Assembly (NCBI GenBank): GCA_965223085.1 | Contig: OZ244981.1 | Coordinates: 2,728,001 to 2,792,000, forward strand | Length of the DNA stretch: 64,000 nt | Direction: 5' to 3' | Origin: CBDCVO01 sp965223085 | GTDB lineage: Bacteria; Pseudomonadota; Gammaproteobacteria; Ga0077536 | Shown: positions 7,787-16,402 of the stretch, piece after piece | How positions within the stretch are numbered: position 1 is the first letter of the stretch | How the letters are laid out: every line of letters starts with the position of its first letter | Program-made: the position numbers and the translations under genes | Notes under the pieces: generated by a model | Told to the model about the DNA's origin: nothing | What the model saw: the letters and a program-made list of their open reading frames with translations, nothing else | The model's database searches: none

Positions 7787-9514
7787 ATGGCTGAATTCGA
7801 TACGGTAATTAAAGGTGGCATGATAATCGATGGCACCCGCATTCCACGCTTTCGTGGTGATATCGCGATCACGGATGGCGTCGTTGCAGAAATTGGTCGC
7901 ATCGATGCCATCCGCGGCACGAAAGTTCTGGATGCTGAGGGTTTGATTGTGGCGCCGGGTTTCGTCGATCTTCATACCCACTACGATGCGCAACTGTTTT
8001 GGGATCCTTATTGTTCCATTTCCTGCTGGCATGGCATTACTTCCGTGGTGATCGGCAATTGCGGTTTTGGTTTCGCGCCAGTAGCTCCCGAGATGCGTGA
8101 ACGCGCGATGCTCAGCATGACGCGCGTTGAAGCGATCCCTTTGGCTTCGATGCGTGCCGGCATGCCCTGGAATTGGGAGACGTTTCCAGAATTTCTCGAT
8201 GCAGTGGAGCAAACTCCGAAAGCGATGAACATATTGCCTTACGTACCGCTCGGACCGATCCTCGTGGCAGTGCTTGGGTTAGATGACGCGAAATCGGGAC
8301 GCCTACCCACTGCGGCAGAGCACGAACAGATGGTGCATATTTTTGAGAAGTCGCTTGATGCGGGAGGATGCGGATGGTCGGCGCAGCGCTTGCCGCCGGA
8401 CGGGCCCGGTGGCGCGCAGCTCGACTACGACGGCACGGCGATGCCCACGGATATGATGAACAATGAGACTGCGATCGAATTTGCGAAGGTCCTGGGTCGG
8501 CGCAATGAGGGTTTCATGCAAATGACGATCGTAACCGGAGATCCCGCCGCCGATCGCTTGCATATGGAAGAACTCGCGACGATTAGCCGGCGCCCGATGA
8601 TCTTCAATGTCGTGCAAGCCTACGATGACAAACCGCACATACATCGCGGTGCCCTCGAGTGGTTAGAAAGCTGTCGGCAGCGGGGCATTCGTGTGTATGG
8701 CCAGGGATTGACCACCGACGCGGGTTATTCGTTTACTTTCGAGGATTGGAATTTATTCGACACCTCGCCCGCGTGGCGCGAAGCGACTATCGGCAGCCAT
8801 GCAGAGAAACGCGCCATGTTAGCCGACCCTGCACGGCGGCCCGCCTTGCGCGATCAGATGCCTTATTTCGTGTTGGGCCCGTTTGAGAATATTGTTGTAA
8901 CCGATCCGGCAACGCCAGAGACCCAACAATGGCTAGACCACACGATCCAACTGGTGGCGGAGAAAACCGGCAAGCATCCCGTCGATGCGATGTTGGACAT
9001 CGTCGTAGCCGATGATCTCAAAACCGAGTTTTTCTCTATGCCACCGAACGTAGGTTTGAATTCGTTACGGGAGATCATGGAGAATCCCTATGTCTTGTTT
9101 GGTGTCTCAGACGGCGGCGCTCACACGAAATTTCTAACCGCCGGGCGTTATCCTACGGAAGCGATCATCAAAGTTGCGCGTGAAAACGAAATGCTCAGCC
9201 TTGAGGAAACACATTGGCGTTTGTCTGCATTGCCCGCGCAGATCGCTGGATTTACCGGTCGCGGCACTTTGCAGCTCGGCGCTCCCGCCGACATCGTTGT
9301 TTACGATTATGAAAACCTCGAGATTTTACCGGCCGAAGTCGTGCACGACTTGCCGGGCGGCGAGTGGCGGCGAATTCAACGCGCGCGCGGTTATCGCTAC
9401 GTGCTGATAAATGGTGCGGTAACAATAGAGAACGACGAGCAAACGCATGCGTTTTCGGGGCAACTATTGCGTCATGGTGGCGGTGGTCGAGCACCGCGGC
9501 AGAAAGCCGCTTAG
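7787..9514 (+). CDS. amidohydrolase, N-acyl-D-amino-acid deacylase-like
   Basis: Metal-dependent amidohydrolase-superfamily enzyme, 575 residues, resembling D-aminoacylase / N-acyl-D-glutamate deacylase. It has the N-terminal composite sheet (VIKGGMIIDG), the HTHYD metal motif (FVDLHTHYDAQ), GNCGFG with the Cys found at the metal site of D-aminoacylases, and the C-terminal SDGGAHT with the catalytic Asp, followed by FTGRGTLQLGAPADIVVYD. The ribosome site GAGG/AGAGG sits about 10 bases before ATG 7787. Substrate is uncertain: this subfamily also contains enzymes acting on other cyclic amides. Confidence 0.85.
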   Translation: MAEFDTVIKGGMIIDGTRIPRFRGDIAITDGVVAEIGRIDAIRGTKVLDAEGLIVAPGFVDLHTHYDAQLFWDPYCSISCWHGITSVVIGNCGFGFAPVAPEMRERAMLSMTRVEAIPLASMRAGMPWNWETFPEFLDAVEQTPKAMNILPYVPLGPILVAVLGLDDAKSGRLPTAAEHEQMVHIFEKSLDAGGCGWSAQRLPPDGPGGAQLDYDGTAMPTDMMNNETAIEFAKVLGRRNEGFMQMTIVTGDPAADRLHMEELATISRRPMIFNVVQAYDDKPHIHRGALEWLESCRQRGIRVYGQGLTTDAGYSFTFEDWNLFDTSPAWREATIGSHAEKRAMLADPARRPALRDQMPYFVLGPFENIVVTDPATPETQQWLDHTIQLVAEKTGKHPVDAMLDIVVADDLKTEFFSMPPNVGLNSLREIMENPYVLFGVSDGGAHTKFLTAGRYPTEAIIKVARENEMLSLEETHWRLSALPAQIAGFTGRGTLQLGAPADIVVYDYENLEILPAEVVHDLPGGEWRRIQRARGYRYVLINGAVTIENDEQTHAFSGQLLRHGGGGRAPRQKAA

Positions 9515-9599
9515 CGGATGCGGCGCCGGGGTCGCCCCGAGAATATGCGAAATTTAGCGGCGTCGGTGGTGGATTAGCGTTGCGTTGTGTGGCGGAACC

Positions 9600-10628
9600 G
9601 TGAAAGGCGTTGTAGCCCGTGCGTGGACGAGTTTTGACCAGCTAAAGATCGAGCAAGTGCCGAGGCCGGCGGTCGATGGCGATTGTGTTCTCATTCGCGT
9701 TCAGGCGGCAGGTGTGAGTTTTGCAACCAGTCTGGTCGTGCAAGGAAAATATCAACGTCGACCACCGCTGCCTTTCGTCCCTGGCACGGAGGTCGCCGGA
9801 ATTATCGAAGCGGTCGGACCGCGTGCCCGACGCTTCAATCCCGGTGACAGAGTTTGTGCGGTGCTCGACTGGGGCGCCCTCGCAGAATTTGCTGTGGCTC
9901 ACGAAGTCAACGTCTATAAAATTCCAGACGAACTCGAATTCGCGCGGGCGATCGCGTTTACGAATTCGTACGCCACTTCGGCCGCAGCGCTGACTTGGCC
10001 GCACCTGCTCAACGTCACATCAGGTGATCTTTTGTTAGTTCACGGTGCCGCGGGCGGAGTCGGTATTGCGGCCGTTGAAATCGGCAAAATTGTGGGCGCG
10101 ACGGTGATCGCGACCGCAGGATCGAGAGAAAAACTTGCGGCCGCCCGCGCCCACGGTGCCGATCATGTAATCGATTATCGGCGCGAAAATTTTCGCGAGC
10201 GTGTGCTGGCATTGAGCGACCAACGTGGTGTCGACGCGGTTTACGATCCCATCGGGGGTGATGTCTTCTTAGAATCGTTGCGGTGCATGACGCCGGAAGG
10301 ACGTATCATGCCGGTCGGTTTCGCCGGCGGTGAGATCCCTCAGATCCCTGCCAATATTTTATTAGTAAAGAACCTCATAGTATGCGGCCTCAATATGGGG
10401 CTTTATTTTGGTTGGAGCCCGGTTGACCGTCGTTACGAGTACGAAGACCGCATGCGGACCCATATGCAACAATTGTTCATGTGGTTTCTCGCCGGACGAA
10501 TTAATCCGGTAGTCGAGCAAACTTATGTTCTTGAGCAAGTATTCGAAGCCATGGACAACGTCCTGGGGCGCCGCGCAATCGGACGGATCGCGATAGTCAT
10601 GGACGAGGAGGCGCAACGCCTCGCTTGA
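9600..10628 (+). CDS. NADPH:quinone oxidoreductase-like, zinc-free MDR family
   Basis: Medium-chain dehydrogenase/reductase of the quinone-oxidoreductase type, about 342 residues. N-terminal GroES-like domain with PFVPGTEVAGIIEAVG, then a Rossmann domain with the nucleotide motif VHGAAGGVGIAAVEIGK and VDAVYDPIGG. The structural and catalytic zinc ligands of alcohol dehydrogenases are absent, as expected for the quinone-reductase branch. The frame opens at 9585, but GTG 9600 (VKGVVARAW) matches the usual N-terminus. It would reduce quinones or activated alkenes with NADPH; the real substrate is unknown. Confidence 0.85.
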   Translation: MKGVVARAWTSFDQLKIEQVPRPAVDGDCVLIRVQAAGVSFATSLVVQGKYQRRPPLPFVPGTEVAGIIEAVGPRARRFNPGDRVCAVLDWGALAEFAVAHEVNVYKIPDELEFARAIAFTNSYATSAAALTWPHLLNVTSGDLLLVHGAAGGVGIAAVEIGKIVGATVIATAGSREKLAAARAHGADHVIDYRRENFRERVLALSDQRGVDAVYDPIGGDVFLESLRCMTPEGRIMPVGFAGGEIPQIPANILLVKNLIVCGLNMGLYFGWSPVDRRYEYEDRMRTHMQQLFMWFLAGRINPVVEQTYVLEQVFEAMDNVLGRRAIGRIAIVMDEEAQRLA

Positions 10629-10849
10629 GCATGCCGGCGCGTACCAAGGGCGTGATTTCGACGTGTCCCGCCAGATAATTGTGGTGCTGTTGTAATCAAC
10701 TTGCGGTAACGTCACAGTGTCTCGAATACCTTGGCTGCAGATGCGGGAGATTCTGTGAGGGCGACATCAATAAAGAAAATCACAAAACATTGAGAATGTA
10801 TCGAGCGAGCTTTTGGCGAGCGCGACTATGATAAGCAAGAGGTACGGTC

Positions 10850-12085
10850 ATGAAACAAGCTAGGCAAGTTGAATTGATGAAAAAGCTTCTAGATATGATC
10901 GACAATAACAAAACCGAAGATATCGGACACATCGTAAAAAATCCGGCGTCGTCGTATGTTTGCAAGGATATCGCAGAACGCGAGTGGCAGGTGTTGTTCG
11001 AGCATCATCCCCAAGTATTGGGTTTGTCTGGTGATCTACCCGGGCCGGGAAGTTTCATGACGAATAACGACCTCGGTATTCCGATCCTGGCGACACGGGA
11101 TAAGGTAGGTGCGTTCCACGCCTTCGTGAACGCTTGTCGTCATCGTGGGGCCATGCTCACTGATGAAGAACGCGGAACAAGCAAGCGCTTTGTATGCCCG
11201 TTTCACGCCTGGACGTATAGTGCCGAGGGTCATCTGACGGGGATACGCGAACCGCGTTTATTCGGCGAGGTGAATAAGTCATGTTACGGCTTGGTGGAGT
11301 TGCCAAGCGCGGAAAAATGCGGGCTGTTGTTTGTCCATCCGCAAGTAGAGGGCGCTCTTGAGGTAGATGAATTTTTAGGCGAGCTGGGCCCGGAACTAGC
11401 GTCTTGGGAGCTTGGCGCGGCCGCGTACCGCGGTGGTACCCAGCTTGATAAAGCCTTGAATTGGAAGATCGCCAACGATACGTTCGGTGAAAACTATCAT
11501 TTTCATACGCTGCACGGTGATCGTCTAAGCAATCTTTTTTATGGTGACGCCACCGCGTATACCGAATACGGTCGGCATCATCGCTTAGTTGCGGCGAACC
11601 GCTACATCGATGTGATGCGTGAGCATCCCGAAGCGCATTGGAGCTTAACGGATGCGGGCTTGATCGTGTACTACTTGTTTCCAAATGTACAATTGGCTTT
11701 GTCGAATCGCGCAATGACGCTGTTTCGGATATACCCTCATCGTACCGATGTCGGTCGTTCGCTTACTCGCGCATCCTTCTATTCTGCGCCGCATATCGCT
11801 GCTGACACCTTAGACAATAATGCAATTAAACGCAGTGGTGATAATGTTTATGACGGCGACATGTCAGCACGGATTGAGTTCGATCTCGAGGCACAGTTAG
11901 AAATCATCGCCAGCACCCTGGATCAGGAAGACTACCATGTTGGTGCCCAGACCCAAGCGGCCGCGGCGAGCGGCAAAGTCGAGCATTTTATTTTTGGTCG
12001 CAATGAGCCAGCTTTGCATCATTTCCATCAGAACTATCGCGATGTCTTGGGCCTACCTCCGCTAGAAGAATATCGCTGCGAATGA
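10850..12085 (+). CDS. Rieske non-haem iron oxygenase, alpha subunit
   Basis: Ring-hydroxylating (or N/O-demethylating) oxygenase large subunit, 411 residues. The Rieske [2Fe-2S] site is Cys96-x-His98 (CRHRG) and Cys116-x-x-His119 (CPFH). The catalytic iron site is seen as ENYHFHTLH (His217, His222), with the third ligand probably the Asp of DQEDYHVGAQ near the C-terminus. No beta subunit, ferredoxin or reductase gene is adjacent, so electrons must come from elsewhere. It starts at ATG 10850 behind AAGAGGTACGGTC. It might act on an aromatic acid, a quaternary amine or a steroid; context does not decide. Confidence 0.88.
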   Translation: MKQARQVELMKKLLDMIDNNKTEDIGHIVKNPASSYVCKDIAEREWQVLFEHHPQVLGLSGDLPGPGSFMTNNDLGIPILATRDKVGAFHAFVNACRHRGAMLTDEERGTSKRFVCPFHAWTYSAEGHLTGIREPRLFGEVNKSCYGLVELPSAEKCGLLFVHPQVEGALEVDEFLGELGPELASWELGAAAYRGGTQLDKALNWKIANDTFGENYHFHTLHGDRLSNLFYGDATAYTEYGRHHRLVAANRYIDVMREHPEAHWSLTDAGLIVYYLFPNVQLALSNRAMTLFRIYPHRTDVGRSLTRASFYSAPHIAADTLDNNAIKRSGDNVYDGDMSARIEFDLEAQLEIIASTLDQEDYHVGAQTQAAAASGKVEHFIFGRNEPALHHFHQNYRDVLGLPPLEEYRCE

Positions 12086-12138
12086 CATCGACAACGGCGC
12101 GCACGAGAAAATTGAGCACGTCGTTGGGGTTGCGATAG

Positions 12139-13290
12139 TTAGCGAGTGTCAGTCGTTAGGGTGCGACCGATAATCTCTTTCATAATTTCCGATGAACCCC
12201 CAGCGATACGCGACATGCGATTGTCGGCCCATGCTCGTGCGATTGGATATTCCCACATGTAGCCGTACCCGCCATGCATTTGCACACAATCGTCTAGCAC
12301 TTGACACATCGTTTCCGTAGTGTGCAGTTTGGCCATCGCCGCATCTTCGGCGCTGAGCTGATTCTGTAGGTGCAATGCCGTGCACGCGTCGACGAAACTA
12401 CGCGTGACGGCAGCATGGGTCTTGATTTCAGCCAGCTTGAAGCGTGTGTTTTGAAATTGCCCTAAGCTGCGGCCAAAAGCTTCGCGTTCATTAACATAGG
12501 CGGTAGTCCAGTCAAGTGCTGCTTCAATGATGGCGGCAGATCGGATCGCTACCACGAGCCGCTCCTGGGGCAGTTGCTCGACTAGTTGTTGGAATCCATG
12601 GCCTTCCGCACCCAGTAGATTTTCGGTCGGTACGCAACAATCGTTGAAAAATAGCTCCGAAGTATCTTGCGCGTGATAGCCCACTTTTTCTAAGTTCTGC
12701 CCCCGTTCGTAACCACTACGGTCGCGCTCAACGAGAATAAGGCTGATACCTTTCGCGCCTAGTTGGGGATCGGTTTTACAGGCCAACACGAGCAAGTCGT
12801 TTAGTTGACCATTCGAAATAAATGTTTTCTGGCCATTGATCGTGTAGTAGTCGCCATCACGGATCGCGCGCGTTTTCATTCCCTGTAAGTCGGAACCGGC
12901 CGCAGGTTCGCTCATCGCGATCGCGGTAATGATCTCACCGCTTATGAGTTTCGGTAACCAGGTCTGTTTTTGTGCTTTACTGCCATAATGATAGATATAT
13001 GGCGCAACAATGTCGGAATGAAGATGAAACGCAACTCCCGCATAACCGGCGTGCCCGATCTCTTCCACTATAATACTGCTATAAAGAAAGTCAGCGCCTA
13101 CACCGCCGTAAGTTTCTGGTATCCAGGTGCACAGTAGACCAGCATCACCGGCGGCTAACCAGACATCGCGACTGACAACGCCATCCCGCTCCCAGGCGGC
13201 ATAGTTGGGTGCGATTTCTTTGTCGATAAAACGTCTCACGGTGGCGCGAAACGTTTCATGCTCGTCATCGAAAAGCGTTCTCGGTAGCAT
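12139..13290 (-). CDS. acyl-CoA dehydrogenase
   Basis: FAD-dependent acyl-CoA dehydrogenase of 383 residues, desaturating an acyl-CoA at C2-C3. Visible are AMSEPAAGSDLQGM (flavin/substrate loop), GQKTFISNG, ERLVVAIRSAA, REAFGRSLGQFQNTRF and QMHGGYGYMWEYP. The C-terminal motif reads IAGGSSEIMKEIIGR: the glutamate that is the catalytic base in medium-chain enzymes (YEGTSE) is Gly here, as in long-chain/isovaleryl-type enzymes that use a base on another helix. It is divergent to the glutamine-synthetase-like gene and convergent with the Rieske oxygenase. Confidence 0.88.
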   Translation of the reverse strand: MLPRTLFDDEHETFRATVRRFIDKEIAPNYAAWERDGVVSRDVWLAAGDAGLLCTWIPETYGGVGADFLYSSIIVEEIGHAGYAGVAFHLHSDIVAPYIYHYGSKAQKQTWLPKLISGEIITAIAMSEPAAGSDLQGMKTRAIRDGDYYTINGQKTFISNGQLNDLLVLACKTDPQLGAKGISLILVERDRSGYERGQNLEKVGYHAQDTSELFFNDCCVPTENLLGAEGHGFQQLVEQLPQERLVVAIRSAAIIEAALDWTTAYVNEREAFGRSLGQFQNTRFKLAEIKTHAAVTRSFVDACTALHLQNQLSAEDAAMAKLHTTETMCQVLDDCVQMHGGYGYMWEYPIARAWADNRMSRIAGGSSEIMKEIIGRTLTTDTR

Positions 13291-13407
13291 TGCCGTACCC
13301 CGTTATTAAAGAGCTGATAAGCATATCGAAGTAACGCGACATGGGCGATCCTTGCAAATCCCGCTAGCCCACACGCAGAGATCATGTGGCGGATCTAATT
13401 GAGACAG

Positions 13408-13436
13408 TTGGTGCACGACGTATAGATTACTATACT
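13408..13436 (+). promoter_or_regulatory. sigma70-type promoter for the glutamine-synthetase-like gene
   Basis: TTGGTG (13408-13413), a 17-base spacer and TATACT (13431-13436). Transcription would start near 13443, which favours translation from ATG 13471 rather than ATG 13450. Confidence 0.5.
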
Positions 13437-13470
13437 CGTACGCCAATTGATGTTTAGAGCTCGTGAACAT

Positions 13471-14940
13471 ATGACGATTCAAAACGGGAGTGTCGGCCAG
13501 GCAGGCTTCATACATCGGCATGGACTATGGTCGGAAGAACAGGCCGCTGCCGCGGATAGAGTCAAGGCGGATATCGAGCAGCATGGCTTGCGCACGATTC
13601 GCATTGCCTGGGGCGATCAACACGGTATCGTGCGCGGCAAGAATGTCATGGCGCATGATTTCTTGCTTGGCTTACAAAACGGCATCGATTTTCAGACCGC
13701 GACGCTGTTTATGGATACGACAAACAATTTCTTCGCACCGATTTTTACGAGTGACGCCGGGCTGGGAATGACCGCCCTGGCAGGCGGTCCCGACGCTATT
13801 CTGGTACCACTGCCCGAAACATTTAGACGTTTGCCGTGGACGCCGCATACCGGTTGGGTCCTATCGGAAATGTATCTAGCCAGCGGTGATCCCATGCCGT
13901 TTGATTCGCGCCAGATCCTCAAGCGTCAACTTAAGGCCTTGCGCGAGCGCGGATACGACTACGTTAGCGGCTTAGAAGTCGAGTTCTACATCACGAAGCT
14001 TGAGGACCGGAAGCTGTTGCCGGAACAATCTGGTTGGCCGCCCGATCCCCCTGAAGTTTCAATGATAGCCCATGGGTTTCAATATCTGACCGAGGATCGA
14101 CTCGACGAAATAGATCCGATTTTGCAAATGTTGCACGACCATCTTGCAGCGCTTGATTTGCCGTTGCGGACTATGGAGGATGAGTGGGGGCCGGGGCAGT
14201 GCGAATTTACCTTCGATCCAGTTGTGGGCGTGACCAGCGCCGATAATATGCTTTTGTTTCGCAGCGCGACGAAGCAAATATGTCGGCGTGCTGGTTACCA
14301 TGCGACTTTTATGACCCGTCCTGCGTTACCGAATTTTTTCTCTAGTGGTTGGCATCTGCATCAATCGCTGTGGGATCGCGGTGCGCAGCGCAACTTGTTT
14401 GTAAATCGCGACGACGACAAGCACGCTTTGTCGGTACTGGGACGCGAATTTGTCGCTGGCATACTGGCGCATGCAGCAGCGTCCGCGGTGTTTTCGACGC
14501 CGACAATAAATGGTTACAAGCGTTTTGTGCCGAATTCTTTCGCTCCTGATAGGATCACGTGGGCGCGGGAGAATCGAGCGGCAATGATACGGGCGCTCGG
14601 TGGGCCAGGCGACGACGCGAGTCACATCGAAAATCGCGCCGGTGAACCGTGTGCGAATCCCTATTTATATATGGCATCACAAATTGCATCCGGGCTGGAT
14701 GGTATTGCTCGTAAGCTCGATCCTGGTCCACCAGAAGTGTCTCCTTACGAATCGGATAAACCCAAGTTACCGCAGAGCTTAATGGAGGCCGTCACAGCTT
14801 TGGAAGAAAGCGCCTATTACCGCGATTGTTTCGGTACTAGTTTTATCGATTACATCTTAGCGCTAAAACGCTTTGAGATCGGACGCTTTCTAAACCATGT
14901 TACAGATTGGGAACAGCGCGAGTACTTCGAAGTTTATTAA
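13471..14940 (+). CDS. glutamine synthetase-family gamma-glutamyl ligase
   Basis: ATP-dependent ligase of the glutamine synthetase superfamily, about 489 residues from ATG 13471 (in-frame upstream TTG 13447 and ATG 13450 lie too close to the predicted transcription start). Marks: IAWGDQHGIVRGKNV in the N-terminal domain, GLEVEFYI (metal glutamates), GPGQCEFTF, GWHLHQS (GxHxH ATP site), NGYKRFVPNSFAPDRITWARENR, and HIENRAGEPCANPY. The adenylylation-loop Tyr region of GlnA is not recognisable. This branch includes enzymes that gamma-glutamylate amines such as putrescine, isopropylamine or aniline rather than ammonia. The amine here is unknown. Confidence 0.8.
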   Translation: MTIQNGSVGQAGFIHRHGLWSEEQAAAADRVKADIEQHGLRTIRIAWGDQHGIVRGKNVMAHDFLLGLQNGIDFQTATLFMDTTNNFFAPIFTSDAGLGMTALAGGPDAILVPLPETFRRLPWTPHTGWVLSEMYLASGDPMPFDSRQILKRQLKALRERGYDYVSGLEVEFYITKLEDRKLLPEQSGWPPDPPEVSMIAHGFQYLTEDRLDEIDPILQMLHDHLAALDLPLRTMEDEWGPGQCEFTFDPVVGVTSADNMLLFRSATKQICRRAGYHATFMTRPALPNFFSSGWHLHQSLWDRGAQRNLFVNRDDDKHALSVLGREFVAGILAHAAASAVFSTPTINGYKRFVPNSFAPDRITWARENRAAMIRALGGPGDDASHIENRAGEPCANPYLYMASQIASGLDGIARKLDPGPPEVSPYESDKPKLPQSLMEAVTALEESAYYRDCFGTSFIDYILALKRFEIGRFLNHVTDWEQREYFEVY

Positions 14941-14971
14941 TCACCCGCGTACGAAATGCAGTGCGCGGTGT

Positions 14972-15003
14972 CGGTTTGTGCGATGCCTAAGTTCGACAAA
15001 CCG
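14972..15003. repeat. inverted repeat in leader of PNPOx-like gene
   Basis: CGGTTTGT and ACAAACCG, a perfect 8-bp pair around 16 bases, between the ligase gene and the next start. No T-run follows. Possible operator or attenuating hairpin. Confidence 0.3.
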
Positions 15004-15035
15004 CTAACGCCTTACGACCGCAAAGGAGGTTTTCG

Positions 15036-15557
15036 ATGAGTTGGCGTGGCAAGAAATTCGGCGCGCTAAGCGCCCAAGAGCTCGACGAGTTTCTCGACGG
15101 GCCATGGCTCGCTAGGCTGGCGTGTTTAAAGCCGGACGGTGCGCCGTACGTCGTTCCGGTATGGTATCACTGGGACGGCGTAGCGTTTTGGGTCGTGCCG
15201 CGGGCTAAATCACAATGGGCCCACTATATGGCGCGAGACCCACGCGTGTCTTTAGTTGTCGACGAACCTGAGCCGCCGATTAGAAAGGTGATCTGTGAGG
15301 GTATTGCCGAGGTCGTCGAAGAGCCCGTCGGGCCCTATCTGGCGAACGGTGAGAAGTCGATCTGGAACGAGTTGGGTGAAAAGCATACCGGGCCCCGTTA
15401 TTTAGGGGAGAAGGCCGCCGAATATCGCGGGTCAGTGAACGTAGAACCTTGTTGGACGTTTAAAATCGTGCCGCACAAAATGACCACGTGGCAGGGGTTC
15501 GCATGGCATAGATGCTACTTTCATCCACAGTTGCATGATACTGGATCGAATAAATGA
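15036..15557 (+). CDS. pyridoxamine 5'-phosphate oxidase-fold flavin-binding protein
   Basis: A 173-residue split beta-barrel protein of the PNPOx/general stress FMN-binding family: FLDGPWLARLACLKPDGAPYVVPVWYHWDG then FWVVPRAKSQWAHYMARDPRVSL. Probably binds FMN, F420 or haem; catalytic role unknown. A near-perfect ribosome site (AAAGGAGG) precedes ATG 15036. The last codons overlap the next gene in an ATGA, so the two are translationally coupled. Confidence 0.8.
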   Translation: MSWRGKKFGALSAQELDEFLDGPWLARLACLKPDGAPYVVPVWYHWDGVAFWVVPRAKSQWAHYMARDPRVSLVVDEPEPPIRKVICEGIAEVVEEPVGPYLANGEKSIWNELGEKHTGPRYLGEKAAEYRGSVNVEPCWTFKIVPHKMTTWQGFAWHRCYFHPQLHDTGSNK

Positions 15558-16333
15558 GCACTTTGCTGGGTGCCGACGAGCCGGATCCGGTCACGATATT
15601 AGCTGGTTGTGAAAACTCACCATTCGTTCTGACTTGCGATCACGCCGCGAATCGAATTCCGCGTTCGCTCGCTAATCTCGGACTAACAACCGACCACTTG
15701 CAGCGCCACATTGCCTGGGATGTCGGCGCTGCTGGGGTCGCGCAACAGCTCGCACGACACTTAAACGCCACGCTACTGTTGCAAAATTATTCGCGCTTAG
15801 TAATCGATTGCAATCGACCGCTCGACAGCGATCAGCTAGTTCCATGTCGTAGTGAAGAAACCAAGATCCCCGGGAACGAAAAGCTCAGCGACGCTGCCCG
15901 CGAGCATCGGTGTGAGCAGATTTTTGTGCCCTATCATGAAGCGATCTCGCAGTTGCTCGAGCGTCGCAAAGAGATGCAACAGGCGACGATTTTTGTTGCG
16001 ATCCATAGTTTTACCCCCGTTTATCTCGGCCGGGAACGACCCTGGCAACTCGGAATTTTGTATGGGGCCGATCGCCGCGTTGCTGCATCGATGTTTGCCG
16101 ATCTCGCCGAGCAAGGCGATGAGCAGCTCATCGTGGGTGAAAATGAACCGTACAAAATCGATCATCAAGACTACGGGATCCCGATTCACGGCGATAGTCG
16201 TGGTTTGCCTAACGTCTTGATCGAGCTGCGCCAAGATCTAATCGCCTGTGAAAATACCCAGCGCATGTGGGCCACGCGTCTGGCGAGATTGCTGCGAGAT
16301 GCGGCGAAGCGTTTGAGTAAAGCCCAAGTCTGA
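15554..16333 (+). CDS. N-formylglutamate amidohydrolase-family protein
   Basis: 259 residues, zinc hydrolase of the N-formylglutamate deformylase (HutG) family. Marks: LTCDHAANRIPRSL near residue 25, HIAWDVGAAGVAQQLA, NYSRLVIDCNRP, FVAIHSFTPVYLGRERPW and DSRGLPNVLIELRQDLI. The usual role is the last step of one histidine degradation route, but no other hut gene is nearby; standing next to a gamma-glutamyl ligase it may instead hydrolyse another N-acylglutamate or gamma-glutamyl product. That is inference. Confidence 0.83.
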   Translation: MSTLLGADEPDPVTILAGCENSPFVLTCDHAANRIPRSLANLGLTTDHLQRHIAWDVGAAGVAQQLARHLNATLLLQNYSRLVIDCNRPLDSDQLVPCRSEETKIPGNEKLSDAAREHRCEQIFVPYHEAISQLLERRKEMQQATIFVAIHSFTPVYLGRERPWQLGILYGADRRVAASMFADLAEQGDEQLIVGENEPYKIDHQDYGIPIHGDSRGLPNVLIELRQDLIACENTQRMWATRLARLLRDAAKRLSKAQV

Positions 16334-16402
16334 CAGACTACTAGTGTCCTGTCTCACGGACTGCTAGCATCTATCGAACCGTCATTGTAAACGGGATTGT
16401 TT

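Noticed and set aside
11157..11714. Long minus-strand open frame inside the Rieske oxygenase gene
   Set aside because: Lies opposite a clearly conserved coding region; no recognisable domain and unnatural composition.
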